NCBI GenBank assembly: GCA_963575745.1
Contig: CAUYUJ010018726.1
Span: forward strand, 1,041,112-1,088,611
DNA length: 47,500 nt
Direction: 5' to 3'
DNA from: Prorocentrum cordatum
Taxonomy: Eukaryota > Sar > Dinophyceae > Prorocentrales > Prorocentraceae
The notes beneath the pieces were generated by a model. It made no database searches. It had not been told where the DNA came from and saw only the letters and a program-made list of their open reading frames with translations. Shown here piece after piece: positions 47,196 through 47,500 of this stretch; the first letter of the stretch is position 1; each line of letters starts with the position of its first letter. Both the position numbers and the translations under genes were made by a program.

Positions 47196-47500
47196 ATGAT
47201 CCAGAGCCAGACCCCCTCCCCCCCCCTTCCGCCCAATGTCGAAACGCCGAACAAGAACACCTTCACTTGGGCAACCTCCGAAGATCTGAATCTGGCCTCT
47301 GAGGGCAAGATTCTGTCGGACCCTAGGAGCGCAGCAGGCTCCGTCATTGTCCGTGGTGAGGTCCGAAGTCACGTGGGAATGGTGCACAGCAGCAACCAGG
47401 CAATGTCATTGACCTCTCGGGGCGGTCTTGTGCAAGGGGCCAGGAGACGAGAGGCTGGGAGAGGCACCAACAGCAGCAGCGGCGACCCCAATTCAGGGGC
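47196..47500 (+). CDS. Possible partial ORF running off the right edge
   Basis: Frame open from ATG 47196 to the end of the window (101 codons). After a Pro-rich start encoded by a C run, the text looks protein-like: NKNTFTWATSEDLNLASEGK, ILSDPRSAAGSVIVRGEV, HVGMVHSSNQAMSL, then Gly/Arg/Ser-rich. No family recognised, and an antisense frame overlaps it. It may be real but incomplete. Confidence 0.3.
   Translation, partial: MIQSQTPSPPLPPNVETPNKNTFTWATSEDLNLASEGKILSDPRSAAGSVIVRGEVRSHVGMVHSSNQAMSLTSRGGLVQGARRREAGRGTNSSSGDPNSG

Overview
The window looks like nuclear DNA of a GC-rich eukaryotic protist, most likely a dinoflagellate. The reasons are the type of non-LTR retrotransposon, the RCC1-like and helicase-like fragments, the unusual mass of microsatellite and minisatellite DNA, and the absence of any bacterial operon layout. 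A high-GC dinoflagellate (Prorocentrum-like rather than Symbiodinium-like) would fit, but the genus cannot be fixed from sequence alone. No rRNA, tRNA, CRISPR array or housekeeping gene was recognised.

Region 1 (1-16940) is one very long LINE-type retrotransposon, about 16.6 kb, in + orientation. It is embedded in a (CT)n microsatellite: (CT)n lies directly against both its 5' end (1-110) and its 3' end (16690-16940). Its order is: 5' leader; ORF1 (271-2838, coiled-coil C-terminus); a 7-kb middle coding region with a signal-peptide-like start, membrane-like segments, an ADP-ribosyltransferase-like block and a Cys-rich zinc-binding-like block; an AP-type endonuclease; a 240-bp non-coding spacer with poly(T); then reverse transcriptase, CCHC finger and RNase H. 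The reading frame steps back by one eight times, usually at a short homopolymer.

The most interesting structure is a family of twelve short hairpins scattered through the retrotransposon, all on the sense strand. Each has an apical GGCT-TC-AGCC (or GCCT-TC-AGGC, or GGCT-CC-AGCC) stem-loop, one bulged C on the 5' side, and an outer stem whose sequence differs at every site while staying complementary. None was found in the other 31 kb.

Region 2 (16941-34383) is a tandem duplication of an 8.5-8.9 kb unit, with (CT)n at the junction (25799-25846). Each copy holds a remnant ORF with cytosine-methyltransferase-like blocks, a few unknown ORFs, an 89-bp minisatellite array and many simple repeats. 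Frame-breaking differences between copies show decay or sequence error.

Region 3 (34384-39450) is read on the minus strand. It holds an RCC1-repeat pseudogene, a helicase C-terminal fragment with a related 3' end, and an unknown protein with a CCCH-like motif and a repeated Ala/Gly/Lys tail.

Region 4 (39451-47500) has minisatellites, an AT-rich island, and purine/pyrimidine-strand microsatellites. No gene is recognised except a possible partial ORF at the right edge.
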